From: Crambe crambe
Lineage: Eukaryota; Porifera; Demospongiae; Poecilosclerida; Crambeidae
Length of the DNA: 64,000 nucleotides
Direction: 5' to 3'
NCBI GenBank assembly: GCA_963924555.1
Contig: OZ004584.1
Location: forward strand, 8,625,753-8,689,752
Part shown: piece after piece, positions 1 through 9,536 of the stretch
Layout: each line of letters begins with the position of its first letter
Numbering within the stretch: the stretch's first letter is position 1
Notes under the pieces: model-generated
Seen by the model: the letters and a program-made list of their open reading frames with translations, nothing else
Database searches by the model: none
What the model was told of the DNA's origin: nothing
Program-made: the position numbers and the translations under genes

Positions 1-597
1 AATAGAATCCTAATTAATACACAAATTAAACCTCTCAAAATAGTTGATCCCCACCCCAAAAAGAGGCAATATCCAGGTCTCACCTCTGCAGTGCAGGTTC
101 ATTCTGATACTTCTTCTTGATGTCACTAATGTCAGTGGCAGTCAGTCCCAGAGGAACAGAGAGCTTCACCTCCCAGTCCAGTGAGTGGTCCGCTATCTCA
201 TTCAGGTCCCTGTCAACTCCTCCATGGTCCAAGTCCAACTGCCACTCCAAGAGGGGGCGTGCATTCATTGGGAGACGTGAGAGGTAGGATTGGTAATCTG
301 GTCCTGTGGCATGTAGTTACAGTGTAGAGTGGATCCATGGAGGACAATGGGACTCACACTAACCTGAGGGGAGAACTGGGTCAGGTCCATTCACACCACT
401 TCCATCTCCAGTCATGGGTTACAGTAGTACAATGTGAACTAAAGTCATGCACATTGCATATATTAAGGGACATTAATACACTACTCTATATAATACACAC
501 CATACCATACCATATGCACACTTCAGGGCAAGTTACTTGCTACAATTTACTTACCTTTCCAAACCAAACCAAATGCTGACTTTGCATTTTCACTGGT

Positions 598-2867
598 TTA
601 GTCCACAACGCACAAGTGGTCTCTTCCAGGGTGAGAGAGACATTCAAAGGAGAGTTGGTAGCTCACAGAAAAGGCGTAGTTCATGCGAGAGGTGACTGTC
701 TTCAGTGTACGCTCAATGATCTCTCGGATGGCACTACACACCTCGTGTGTTGGGGTCTTGGTGATCGGTAGTCTCTTGATGGATACCTCGTAGTACTTTG
801 GTTGGGAGATGAGGGTGATGGTGTCGTAATCAGTTCCAAATCGAAACTGCACTCGGTTCTTCTTGATGCCTTCTTCAATCAACTTGAGTTTGAGTGAGTT
901 CTGCCCGACTAAGTTGGCAATGGTGGCAGGAAAGACCCCAAGGGGTACAAAACCACATTCGTATCGAATCAAGAGAGAGGCAGGAAGGAGTAGGTCGGAA
1001 TCATTATTTCGAAAGTCACTCAGTTCTTCACTGCTCACATTCTCAAGGATGCAGGGCATCAGGTAGACCTTTGAACTCTGTGAAGGGTCGGACTGGACTA
1101 TGGGAGCTATGATGTTGAGGTGCTCCAGCAGCTTCACCAGTTGGAGTAAGGGAATGTGATCTTTCTTGATGGCCGCCAAAGAATCTTGCAACTCTTTCAC
1201 TTCAAAGTACTTGATGTCTTCAGCACGTTCTCTAGGACTTTTTCCTTTTGTCCAGATATGACGATACTTGAAAAGTGCTGCTGCTATGTCTTTGAAGGGG
1301 ATGAAGTCCAAACGTTCGTCTCTTGTTTCTTGCTCCTTTAAAGCTTCCTTCACATCTTCAAATGAAAACTGTCCAGTTTTCCGGAATTTTTCCCGAGCTG
1401 CCCTCTTCACTTTGCCGAATTTGAAAGTGTTGACAATCATGTTGGTCACACTGTCGAATACGATTTGTACGTCACAAATGACAGTGTCTTCCAGCTCAGG
1501 AACGTCAGGGAAGTACATCAAGACTCCAGCGTAGTGGTGCAGGAACCACAAGGCCACTTTAGTTTCCTTTGGGGACATGCCAAACTGCCAAGCTAGTTCC
1601 ATGCAGTACTCCAGGCTCAGCATTCTCACCACTTGTTTGCGAAGACAGAGACTGAACACGAGCCAAGCTGCTGGAATGGGGATCTTCTTGAAGTGGTGCC
1701 GAATGTGATCCTGAAGGAATTTGCGAATGGAATCCACCTCTTCCTTACCTCCTGTCTTGTTGTCGACTGCAAGGACTAACTGATCCTCCTCGGCAAACTC
1801 GACGAGACCTTCTTTATAGAAGCTAGTATTCGTGATGGTACTTTTCAGCTCATCATCAAATTTCTTGATCTCTTCTTTGTTCACCTTGTCTTTGTGAGTA
1901 GCAACTATGAATGCTACTGAATTGGATGATGGCTGAACCAACTTGGCTGCTGGATTGAGGTCAGAGATGTCTTCACCTAAAGTGTTATCAGGACTAGAGC
2001 GACAGCAAGCAACGGCAGACAGGGCTTGGAGTATCATCTCCTCCACGGTGTACGTCGATTCCACCGGTATGGTGGACTCACCTGTCGATGGATCCAGGTA
2101 CGATATGCTATAGCGACTCTTGAGATCGTCGATGAGTTTGCAGAAGATCAGGTACAGGGAAGGACCCATTACGAGAGCTGGTAGCATGTCCATGAACTCT
2201 GGCTGACCTCCAGTGTCTTCCATCTTGATGAGAGCAGTGTATTTGAGTGTATACTTGATCACCTCCCAATCCTTGGAAGCCATTGCCTTCGTCAACATGT
2301 CGTTCATGTCGAATGCAAAGTTGATATCGGCTGGACCGTTATAAGCTGATTCTTTCTGCTGGGGCTCCACCTCTACTGGTGGCTCTGACTCCTCTGCATC
2401 TTCCACAGGGGTGTTTGGTTGAGTAGAGCCGGCACTTGTGGTTGCAGAATCGGACCGAGACTGGGTCTCCATTGCCTGAGGTGGTGAGCCCTCTGGCGTG
2501 ATTAAGAGTGATCTATCCACTGATGGTTCAGATGCTACAACGGAATTTGTTTCATAGAAGAACTGGAGGAGCATGCGTGCTTCGTCTGAAAGACCTTGGA
2601 GAGATGACCAATTCTCTGCAGATATCACAGCAGTACTGCTAGAGAGACTTCTAATGATGACTTGTCTGGATTCGACCGTTCCCGTGCTAGGCTGCTCTGC
2701 CTCTCTAGCTGAGCTGATGTCTACGATCTCTCCCGTCAGGCGGCGACGCATCGAAGTCTTTCCCAAACGAGGAGCACCAACAAAGAGGAACTTGAGGAAA
2801 TACATGTCTAAAGACCCTCGTGTGGCAAGAATCTGTCGGTAGGCAGCAATGTAACCTCCAGTGGGAC
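598..2867 (-). pseudogene. Gene A ROC-COR exon, class I, 3' truncated
   Basis: Starts at acceptor TTTGTCAG. It shows the GTPase motifs GAPRLGKT (P-loop), MEDTGGQPE (G3) and ATHKDKV (G4), then a COR region with IPAAWLVFSLCLRK and YECGFVPLGVFP. It carries the class I block missing from B, C and E (RDERLDFIPFKDIAAAL through KYFEVKELQDSL). The end is damaged: the reading frame stops at 598 after CVVD, whereas genes C and D continue about 27 codons to the donor. The QHLVWFGK coding bases survive downstream in another frame. Confidence 0.7.
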
Positions 2868-3432
2868 CTGACAAATAGAAAATAGTCATCATTAATATTA
2901 ATATGTCCATCACATGCTCCTGACCCTTAGCAACCTTGATTGATTCAGAGGAAGTGGGCAAAACAAAGTGGTCTATTTAGGATATGAATTATCAGCTACT
3001 CACCAGAGAGGTAGTCCTAAATCTGCACACTCAGTTCTTTCAGCTCAAGTTTTTTCAATATACTGAACAATGACGTCCAGGTTGGAGGAAGACGACTCTT
3101 TCCTGGAGATTCCCATTGGCTGATCACAATTTCAACAGCTTGAGTAGGATCAGACACAAGATGATGCTCCAAAGTGATCCCAGCAGCTTGTATCAGTTCA
3201 GTGTGGACCTTTGCCAGTGATGTGACCACCTGGATTCCTACTCCCTCCAGTCTAGAGAGAGCACTCATGCTGAATTGACTCTCGGGGTTGAATGGGGTCA
3301 CTGGGAATGGGATAAATTACAAATCAGTTAAATTGGGACCTCCAGAGTATTTAAGAATTGACCATTTTTATCTTGTGATACTATTACATCATCATGATAT
3401 AATCAATTATTTGGGCAAAATTCAGTAGTCAC

Positions 3433-4336
3433 CTTTCAATGATGCCTTGAACACCCTGTTACTATATCCAGATGCACCCCATCCCCCTAACACCACCAAT
3501 TCTCCTGTGGGGAGGACAATAGTAGAAGTTCTACTTAACTTTTTAGACAAATTCCCCACATGTAACCAGGAGAGGGTGTGGGGGGAGTAGGCACAGATCT
3601 CAGAGAAATAGGCATGATTATTTTTAAGATATCCTCCAGTAGATATCAGCTGATTTGCAAATGATGAAGGAGAGGAAAGTTCTAGATGAGTCTGTAACTC
3701 ACTCCACAAATCACTGGAGTGCGACATTTCTTGAGTATAGTAATCATTAAGGAGTGACTCCAACTTGCAGTGAAATACTGAGGGACCCTGTTCCAAGCCA
3801 CCCATCAAATACAGTCTTCCTTTATGGAGAGTGGATTTCAAACGACTGCATGCTTTAGGTAGAGGTTGAACAGACGACCACTCATTGTCTTTGAGTATCT
3901 CCACTACATTCACTTCATCCCTTCCACTATCTGCACCACCTGATACCACCAAACATTCGGGACTTCCAGTGTTCAATGCTGATGAATAATAACGACTAGT
4001 TGGCATTGGTGGCAGTGATGGTTGCCAGTTCGTTTCTCCTTTAAGTGTCCATAGTTTATTTGTAGCCATATCAGTATCAGGTTCCCTTCCACCAACAAGC
4101 ACCACCTGAGAGTGGTAGGTGGTGAGGCCATAATAACGGGTGGGTGTGGTCACTTGTGACCATGAGTTCAAATCAGTGGAGGAGATAAACAGTGAGGCAT
4201 CACTTTCCCATGATGATGTGTACCCTCCTATATATATCTTGTCCTGTAGTAGCACACATTGGGCACCATGCATACCCACTGGTAGTGGAGTGCACTCTGC
4301 CCAGTCAAGTGAGGCTAGGGGGTGGAGGATGTCAAC
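3433..4336 (-). CDS. Gene A Kelch propeller exon (6 blades)
   Basis: Open reading exon of about 301 codons from acceptor CTCTACAG to donor GTGACT. Six Kelch blades are marked by the double-glycine strands KIYIGG, VVLVGG, LVVSGG, LYLMGG, LISTGG and VVLGG. Copy-specific tips are HG before blade 1, YTSSWESD after it, REPDTDMA after blade 2, ADSGRDE after blade 3 and an unusually long YLKNNHAYF after blade 5. It is still open although the gene downstream is broken. Confidence 0.8.
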
Positions 4337-4359
4337 CTGTAGAGGTATAGTAGAGAATA

Positions 4360-4770
4360 CCGTATGGGTAGATATTTTCGAGGAATTAAAATTTCGTGAA
4401 TATCAATACCGAGCTAGATTATAAAAATTTCGAGGATTTTAATTTCGCTTCGCATGCACTGCAATATATTGCTTGCGCGAAGTGTAAAGCATATGTGGTG
4501 CACCAGTGATCATGAGCAGCTGGAAGGATGACCAGTTTTAGTTACCCTTCAATGGTTAAGGAATTTCACATCTATAGGAAGCTTCATATGGCGAAGTTGT
4601 GCTGTTCTGGAAGCAAAGTTCTGAAGCGAAGATGTAGAGAGCCATCTGGAAAGATCGAGGTCAAGTACTCCGTAATGACTAATTAATAGGTTATTGAATG
4701 TTAGTGAAATGCAAAGTGACCGCGAAAACCACGAAATTAAAATCCCTTGAAAATATCTACCCATATACGG
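4360..4770. mobile_element. 411-bp TA-flanked inverted-repeat element in intron 1 of gene A
   Basis: The ends are imperfect inverted repeats: CCGTATGGGTAGATATTTTC at the left, and the complement of the right end reads CCGTATATGGGTAGATATTT. TA precedes (4358-4359) and follows (4771-4772), as expected for a Tc1/mariner-pogo type target duplication. Genes B-E have the uninterrupted site (GAGAATAGTTACC or near it), which proves insertion after the gene duplication. No long coding region is seen inside, so it is non-autonomous. It resembles the element at 7795-8329. Confidence 0.75.
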
Positions 4771-5007
4771 TAGTTACCTTGCACACATGCACAACAGGGG
4801 GCCGTCTTTGACATAATGGAGGGACAGAATAGAGGGCCTGTACATGGAGGTGTGTCACATAAAAGGGGTGTGGTTGTCTGCCATCTTAGAGAGCAGAGAA
4901 TGTATAGACTCATTGCAGTTTCAGTAACATTATTGGACTTGTCTGTATATTACCAGCACACAACCACCATGTTGGAGGTAGTCTCCTGCCCCTTCTCCAT
5001 GAGACTA

Positions 5008-5173
5008 CAGTGGAACCTCCCAATAATGGACACTCCAAATAAAGCACACCTCTCTGTAAAGGACACTTGTTGCTGTCCCACCATAGTACTTTGTGTATTA
5101 AATGACCTCTGAATAAAGGTCACCTCTCTATAAAGGACAATTTCAACTTGTCTGTTATTTGGAGACTCCACTG
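5008..5173. mobile_element. 166-bp pogo-like MITE, copy 1
   Basis: Begins CAGTGGAACCTCC and ends GGAGACTCCACTG, flanked by TA on both sides (5006-5007, 5174-5175). The terminal pattern CAGTGGAACCTC and TA duplication are typical of pogo/Tigger-type DNA transposons. It lies at the same place in intron 1 of genes A, D and E, so it was present before those copies arose. The short reading frames found over it are chance. Confidence 0.75.
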
Positions 5174-5396
5174 TATGTTGGAGGTACAAGGTAGAGGAGA
5201 AATTGTACTAGTTTACATGTTAGGAGGTGGTTAAGTGTTTGCTTTCATAATTATTGCAACTAGTTGATTGTAAGAACTTATAATGCTGTTAGTTATCCTG
5301 TTCTTTGCAAGGGAGAAAACAAGTCTATAGTAATAGAAGTGTGCTTTCATCATCTTAGCTCAAAATTGTGTGCTGCATTAGCTACAGTTACACTCA

Positions 5397-5830
5397 ATCT
5401 CCAAGAGACATCTTTGAAGTGATGTTGGGCATGGTCACAGGTGTGATTATTAAAGGGAATAACAGTTAGTATGGCAGGGGTGGCACAACAGGTGCTGCTG
5501 ATACGACTTTTGCTGTACCACTTTTATAAACTGGTCAGGAAGAACCATACCAGTTCTACAGTGCATGGACTACAGGCTTGCTATGTTAATTGGAAAATGC
5601 ACAAGACATTAATATCACTTACACACCCTCACTAAAGCTATGACAGTTCGTTTCATGTAAGAATAACAGACACAACATTTTTGGAAACTTATTTTTCTTT
5701 CCCTTTCACTAAAAAGTATTAAAATTAAGATGAAATAATCATACTGAGTTTTTAAGGCTAGAGGTGCACCACATTTCAAGTGGTTGTGCCACCCCTGTAT
5801 GCACTAATGTGTGACCAAAGTACAGTACGT
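5397..5830. repeat. Inverted single copy of the 114-bp satellite monomer, split by an insertion
   Basis: Read on the minus strand this matches the 39.4-41.7 kb satellite unit (CATACTAACTGT, CACCTGTGACC, TCACTTCAAAGATGTCT). The match stops at 5473 and resumes at 5798, interrupted by the 324-bp element at 5474-5797. The uninterrupted counterpart is at 38,701-38,815 in gene D. Confidence 0.65.
5474..5797. mobile_element. 324-bp inverted-repeat element flanked by TATG
   Basis: Left end CAGGGGTGGCACAAC and right end GTTGTGCCACCCCTG are perfect inverted repeats. TATG occurs on both sides (5470-5473 and 5798-5801), while the paralogous sequence near 38,775 has a single TATG and no insert. The CAGGGGTGG terminus resembles hAT-type ends, but an 8-bp duplication is not seen, so the superfamily is open. 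No coding region is visible. Confidence 0.7.
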
Positions 5831-6854
5831 TGGAATTTTGGGTAATGATCACCAAAATAATGCTCATCCAGCATGACCATCATGAGGTCAGACTCACTAG
5901 ACTCACTCACTCAAAGGTCAGAGTTCAAACATGCACACCATAAAGCTTAAGCATTGAAATTTTAGTTGGCTGATCTAGTGAGCTCTAACCAAGGATACAA
6001 TTTGGAGGGGGTGGGACCCTCCATACCACGGAGAAAATTCACTAGGGTAAAATGGGGTAATTCTGGTCACTCTTCATGACTGCTATTGTTTAGTCCATCG
6101 AAATCCAGAAGTTAAAGCTTTTTCTCAGACAGCACCACAGTAATACAATTTATTCTCCAAAAAGATAGAGTGCAGGTTGAAATAATGTAGAATTAAAAAC
6201 AATTTAAAGTGTGCAGCTAATAAATTGACAAGATCAAATTTATGGGGTAATTCCAGTCGGCTTACAGTTAAAACTGTATAAAAGATTTATGAGGTTGAAT
6301 TATTATTTGCACCTGTTCAGTTGTAACTAAGTTCTATCGACCATTTGCAATGATTTAGATGATGAATTCATGTCAATTCCTGGCCTCTTTGCCCAGAACC
6401 TTGAGAGTTACTTCTCTGACAGTTCCAGACAAAGGTTAAAACCTAATACTTGAAAAATGTTTATTCACACACAATCGGTAAGGGGTCTAGTTTGAGACTA
6501 GTCTACTTACTAGGTCCTAGTGGCAATATTTCCTGTGTCTGATCTTTAGCTACAAACTAAGTGTAGTTAATATAAAATTCTGAAGTCTTGACTAGTGAAT
6601 AGGACCCCTACCCTGAGTCCAACTATTCTATAGATCCCATAGATGTCAAATACACACTCTCTTTGGATGGCAGCAAGATAATGTTAAATACATATATGTA
6701 CATGAAAGTAGTTAGTCTCGCCTAGCCTTTCCTTTTTGTCTGGCTAGGCTAGCATCATGTGATGCTTTAGAGTGATTCTTGCACTTAGGCATTGGCACAA
6801 TCAACAGACTAGTTTATCAGCTAGTAAATTTAGCTAGCTAGCTTTTATCCATAC
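5831..6854. other. Upstream part of gene A intron 1, no gene seen
   Basis: AT-rich sequence partly shared with 30.95-31.3 kb (intron 1 of gene C), including TGAATAGGACCCC and the TAGCTAGCTTT stretch before the first exon. The segment of about 550 bp between 6045 and 6595 (starting ACTAGGGTAAAATGGGG) is absent from the gene C counterpart and may be an old insertion. Its start resembles the termini of the 16,280-16,691 element. No convincing reading frame. Confidence 0.4.
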
Positions 6855-6933
6855 CTTCCTCTGTCCCTCCATCAGATTCTTCCTCGATCTTTCATTATAA
6901 CTCCAGATTGCTTCTTTCCCATCAACCAAATAT

Positions 6934-6967
6934 CACGTGATCATAAGGACTACTTTGAGCATGCGCA
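6934..6967. promoter_or_regulatory. Candidate promoter elements of gene A (E-box plus NRF1-like site)
   Basis: CACGTG at 6934-6939 and GCATGCGCA at 6959-6967 lie about 60-95 bases upstream of the candidate first-exon ATG of gene A. The same pair with the same spacing (CACGTGAT, then ACTTTGAGCATGCGCATTG) occurs at 31,381-31,404 upstream of gene C. Conservation between duplicated copies and the known binding preferences of bHLH and NRF1-type factors support a promoter; no direct proof. Confidence 0.4.
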
Positions 6968-7044
6968 TTGAAAAAAGATAGATTGTACTTTGACCTTTCT
7001 ACTGTGTGGGGGTAGTGCAATTACAGAGGCAACAGAATAAGAAA

Positions 7045-7373
7045 CTATAGTTCACTTTTACGATTGCAGTCTTTCTCGCTCCACTTCATGTCTTTGATGA
7101 GTTCATGATAATCGGCTTTCTCCAAGCAGCTAATGAATGTTTGCAGCAACACTGGCTGCAATCCTTTGCCTTTTATCCATTGGATGAACACTTCATTCAA
7201 TACGTTGACTACCGTTGATCTGTCCTTCTTTATGATTTTCATCTTGTCACCTGTATCATCTTCCAAGAGACATATAACAAATTTCTCGTAGTCTGCCATT
7301 GCTGAAGCAAAGTCTATGGCTTTTCCAGTACATGTGGGGAAGTGTCTGAGATCAAATAATTTTGGCTTGCCAT
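7045..7373 (-). CDS. Alternative or terminal death-domain exon downstream of gene B
   Basis: Exon from acceptor GACTGCAG to a TAA stop, 109 codons. The fold segment EKFVICLLEDDTGDKMKII...VLNEVFIQWIKGKGLQPV...LISCLEKADYHELIKDM has the helix spacing of a death domain, including the tryptophan of helix 4 and the leucine-rich helix 6. It enters in phase 1 and joins the linker exon 8637-8690 without breaking the frame. It lies 2.2 kb beyond the normal stop of gene B, so it is either an alternative C-terminus of gene B or the tail of a separate gene. A shrunken relic of the same exon lies at about 31.44-31.55 kb. Confidence 0.5.
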
Positions 7374-7468
7374 CTGCAGTCATTTGAATAAGAGCTATGA
7401 ATTACATGTGACTTATGTAGTTCTTGCTCTCTATCATCACATAATTATTACTAGTTAGGCCATACCAA

Positions 7469-7791
7469 TTTGATTATATGTTTCGCGGGCCCTACCTACC
7501 CGATTTTTTCACAAGTTTGAAATGAAAATGATAGTTTAGGGTCAAAGGTTAAGCCCTTGCCGACTCTCACCTGTCACCCAAAACGGCAAATGTTGCTTGG
7601 CTCGTGACAGCTAAGTGAGCCAAACAACCTTCCACTAGGCAGGTGAACAAAAAACCCAAACTCACTCACCAAAGAGTAAATTTTTAATTAATAATAATTA
7701 ATTCATGTTACCATGATAACGAGAATCATCATTTTCATTTCTACCTACCGACCCAATATCAAGAGCCAGTTCACCTGCGAAACAAAATCAA
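7469..7791. mobile_element. Possible inverted-repeat MITE of about 320 bp
   Basis: The left end TTTGATTATATGTTTCGCGG and the complement of the right end (TTTGATTTTGTTTCGCAGG) match imperfectly, and the ATGAAAATGAT segment also recurs in inverted orientation. It abuts the TA-flanked element starting at 7795. A related pair of ends (GTTTCTCGG) bounds 32,530-32,857. No coding capacity seen. Confidence 0.4.
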
Positions 7792-7794
7792 ATA

Positions 7795-8329
7795 CTGTAT
7801 AGCTGAAAATTTTCGAGGCTTATAATTTTCGTGATTTTCGTGAATGAATTGGGAATCACGGAAATTTTATTCACGAAAAAAAAAAAAGAAGATGCACGTG
7901 CACGCGTATTAAATTTGCTTTCCATATCGATAGACGCGACGCGACCACTATTGCTCATACATTATATTTTATATTCAAGTATTTTGAAGCCCTTCCATCT
8001 CCAAAAGGACCGCTGGCCTTGAAAATACCTTCGTCATCAATACAGGCAGCGAACATAAAAGTAGAAGAAGCTTTATTATCCTTGGAGTCGTCGACAGCAG
8101 CTGGCAATAAAAAAACGTGGTTCATATCTCCCACGGAGAAAGTGAAGATCGGGAATTACGCTCTTCAGCATGGATATACAGTTGCACTAAGACACTATAG
8201 AAAAGATTTTCCTGCTCTGAACTGGACCATTTGTCGAGTTCACGAAAAAAATTTTCACAGAAATTTTTCTGGAGATAGAATTGACCGAATCACGAAACTT
8301 TTAAGCCTCGAAATTATCCAACTATACGG
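7795..8329 (+). mobile_element. 535-bp TA-flanked element with a transposase-like remnant
   Basis: Inverted ends CTGTATAGCTGAAAATTTTC and (complement of the right end) CGTATAGTTGGATAATTTCG, flanked by TA at 7793-7794 and 8330-8331. Inside, an open frame from 8019 encodes a segment reading SPTEKVKIGNYALQHGYT followed by ALRHYRKDFPALNWTI. This pattern resembles the N-terminal helix-turn-helix DNA-binding segment of pogo-like transposases. No catalytic DDE region is present, so this is an internally deleted, non-autonomous copy. It is the same family as 4360-4770 by its ends. Confidence 0.6.
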
Positions 8330-8636
8330 TAGGTATGGCCCTAGAACAGTGAGGAGTGAAATGATCTGATAAAAATTAATGTCAGACCATGGGAAGAGTT
8401 GATCAGCCATATATTATGATATGGCCTTTAATATGATGTCAGACCAAAGCAAATCAGACATTTGACCTTTTGACCCGGTAAATGGCCTATGGCAGACTGT
8501 TATAATCCTCACCGCTAGAATGGGTTGCATGGATACAAAATGTTGTGCATTATTTAGAATTTCAGTCATTGAATAAGGTCCATATGAGTTGGTTAATTGG
8601 GTTACTGTATCCCTAAGGAAATCATGCTAAACTCAC

Positions 8637-8690
8637 TCAGTTTGTTAGGTGATGCTGGGAACACTGCATTGCCATTGGGTCCATGGATCC
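8637..8690 (-). CDS. Linker exon preceding the downstream death domain (gene B region)
   Basis: Acceptor TTTTCACAG, donor GTGAGT, 54 bases, phase 1 at both ends. Encodes a Gly/Pro/Asn-rich spacer (IHGPNGNAVFPASPNK). It reads in frame into the death-domain exon 7045-7373 and can be entered from any of the phase-1 donors of gene B, such as the linker 10157-10211 or the linker 9382-9495. Confidence 0.4.
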   Translation of the reverse strand, partial: GSMDPMAMQCSQHHLTN

Positions 8691-8750
8691 CTGTGAAAAC
8701 CATAACAACAACATAACGATACATCATGTAGTTGTTAAGTTAGGAAGAAC

Positions 8751-9088
8751 TTACAGAAGAAACCAAACATCATAGTGGAGAAAATCAGTAGAGTCATCAG
8801 CATTAAGCATACACATTTTCTTGACCAATACCAGGACTTGTCTGTGGGTGAACAAAATCATAGTATCATCTGGTTTCATAACAAGAGTTCTTATTGAGAG
8901 CAAAGGGGCAAGACTGTGATCACCATGGAGGGGGTTTCCCAATGATAAATATTGGGAATGTTCTGGGATTGTTGCTGGTGCGGTCTGAGTTTTAATGACT
9001 ATAGGAACCCAACACAAGCACAAACATAAATATTGACTGTAGCTATAATTGCACTCACCCCCACTAGGGAGTGGACCAAGTGGTTTCT
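8751..9088 (-). other. Conserved block downstream of gene B, coding status unclear
   Basis: A 90-codon frame (8751-9023) and a short exon-like piece at 9056-9088 between an AG and GTGAGT. Similar sequence recurs at 21,670-21,930 and 31,590-31,880. The frame has no recognisable domain and is not cleanly kept in the other copies. It may be 3' untranslated or intronic sequence carried along by duplication. Confidence 0.3.
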
Positions 9089-9381
9089 ACCACACAACTA
9101 AGTAAACTGAGTACAAAAATATTCCTTCTAAATATCTAAATAAAAAGGTTATGAAGGGACGGCCTTAAATCTAGCTGGGTTGTGCTAAATACTGCAACTT
9201 CATGTGAAAACAAATCCCACAATTACCATAAACTTATTAATCTAATCAAAATAATTATGATGGGGAAGTCCCTAATTGATTGGCTGCTGGGAGTGGAGTA
9301 ACATGAGAGTGGAGGTCATAATATTAAGAGCAGAAAGAAGTACCACTATGTTGTTAGTGGACATTCACAATGTGTGGTTAC

Positions 9382-9495
9382 CTGATTGAGGTCCTCTCAT
9401 ATGTCCTCCACCATCAGTGCTAGGGGAACAGTGTGTGTGACTGGAGGTAGAAGCCTCACTTGTACTCAAAGATGTCTTGGACGTGCTGGCAACAT
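9382..9495 (-). CDS. Ser/Thr-rich linker exon, alternative 3' cassette of gene B
   Basis: Acceptor CTACAG, donor GTAACC, 114 bases, phase 1-1. Encodes a low-complexity spacer beginning DVASTSKTSLS and ending GGGHMRGPQS. It lies just after the TGA of the normal last exon (9537-9681). Because its entry phase equals that of the exon 9877-10096, the upstream linker exon could splice here and skip the usual death domain. Copies occur at 22,324-22,458 (intact) and about 45,226-45,329 and 32,170-32,265 (truncated). Confidence 0.45.
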
Positions 9496-9536
9496 CTGTA
9501 GGAGATGATCACCACTGGATACATGCAATATCAAGG

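Larger units (their letters stand above)
84..6872 (-). pseudogene. Gene A: Kelch-death-ROC-COR-death receptor-like gene, decayed
   Basis: Same exon plan as the four intact copies: candidate first exon 6855-6872 (M-E-G-Q-R-K), Kelch exon 3433-4336, death-domain exon 3004-3300, ROC-COR exon 598-2867, linker exon 364-418, death-domain exon 84-303; the last exon lies left of the window. Lesions seen: in the first death domain a Glu codon of the VQIEDYL segment is TAG; near the end of the ROC-COR exon a deletion of roughly 60 bases shifts the frame and gives TAA just after HLCVVD, removing the conserved QHLVWFGK splice region; the linker exon acceptor reads AA where the other copies have AG. A 411-bp transposon sits in intron 1. 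The Kelch and most ROC-COR codons are still open, so loss looks recent. A truncated Kelch plus partial death-domain product is possible, but full function is unlikely. Confidence 0.7.

Noticed and set aside
863-2842. Plus-strand frames opposite the ROC-COR exons (also at 10.4-12.5, 23.9-25.8, 34.1-36.4 and 46.4-48.4 kb)
   Set aside because: They are antisense shadows that recur because the coding strand is conserved; no domain or splice signals fit.
4773-4900. Extra 5' exon directly before the Kelch exon (open frame ending VVHVCK or similar)
   Set aside because: In gene B the intron would be only 28 bases, gene D has a stop and frameshift, gene E has lost the donor and gene C lacks the sequence.
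4950-5189. Repeated 79-codon frame (also near 14.0-14.3, 28.5, 38.1-38.4 and 50.1-50.4 kb)
   Set aside because: It lies over the pogo-like MITE and its flanks. Conservation reflects the transposon and duplication, not a protein.
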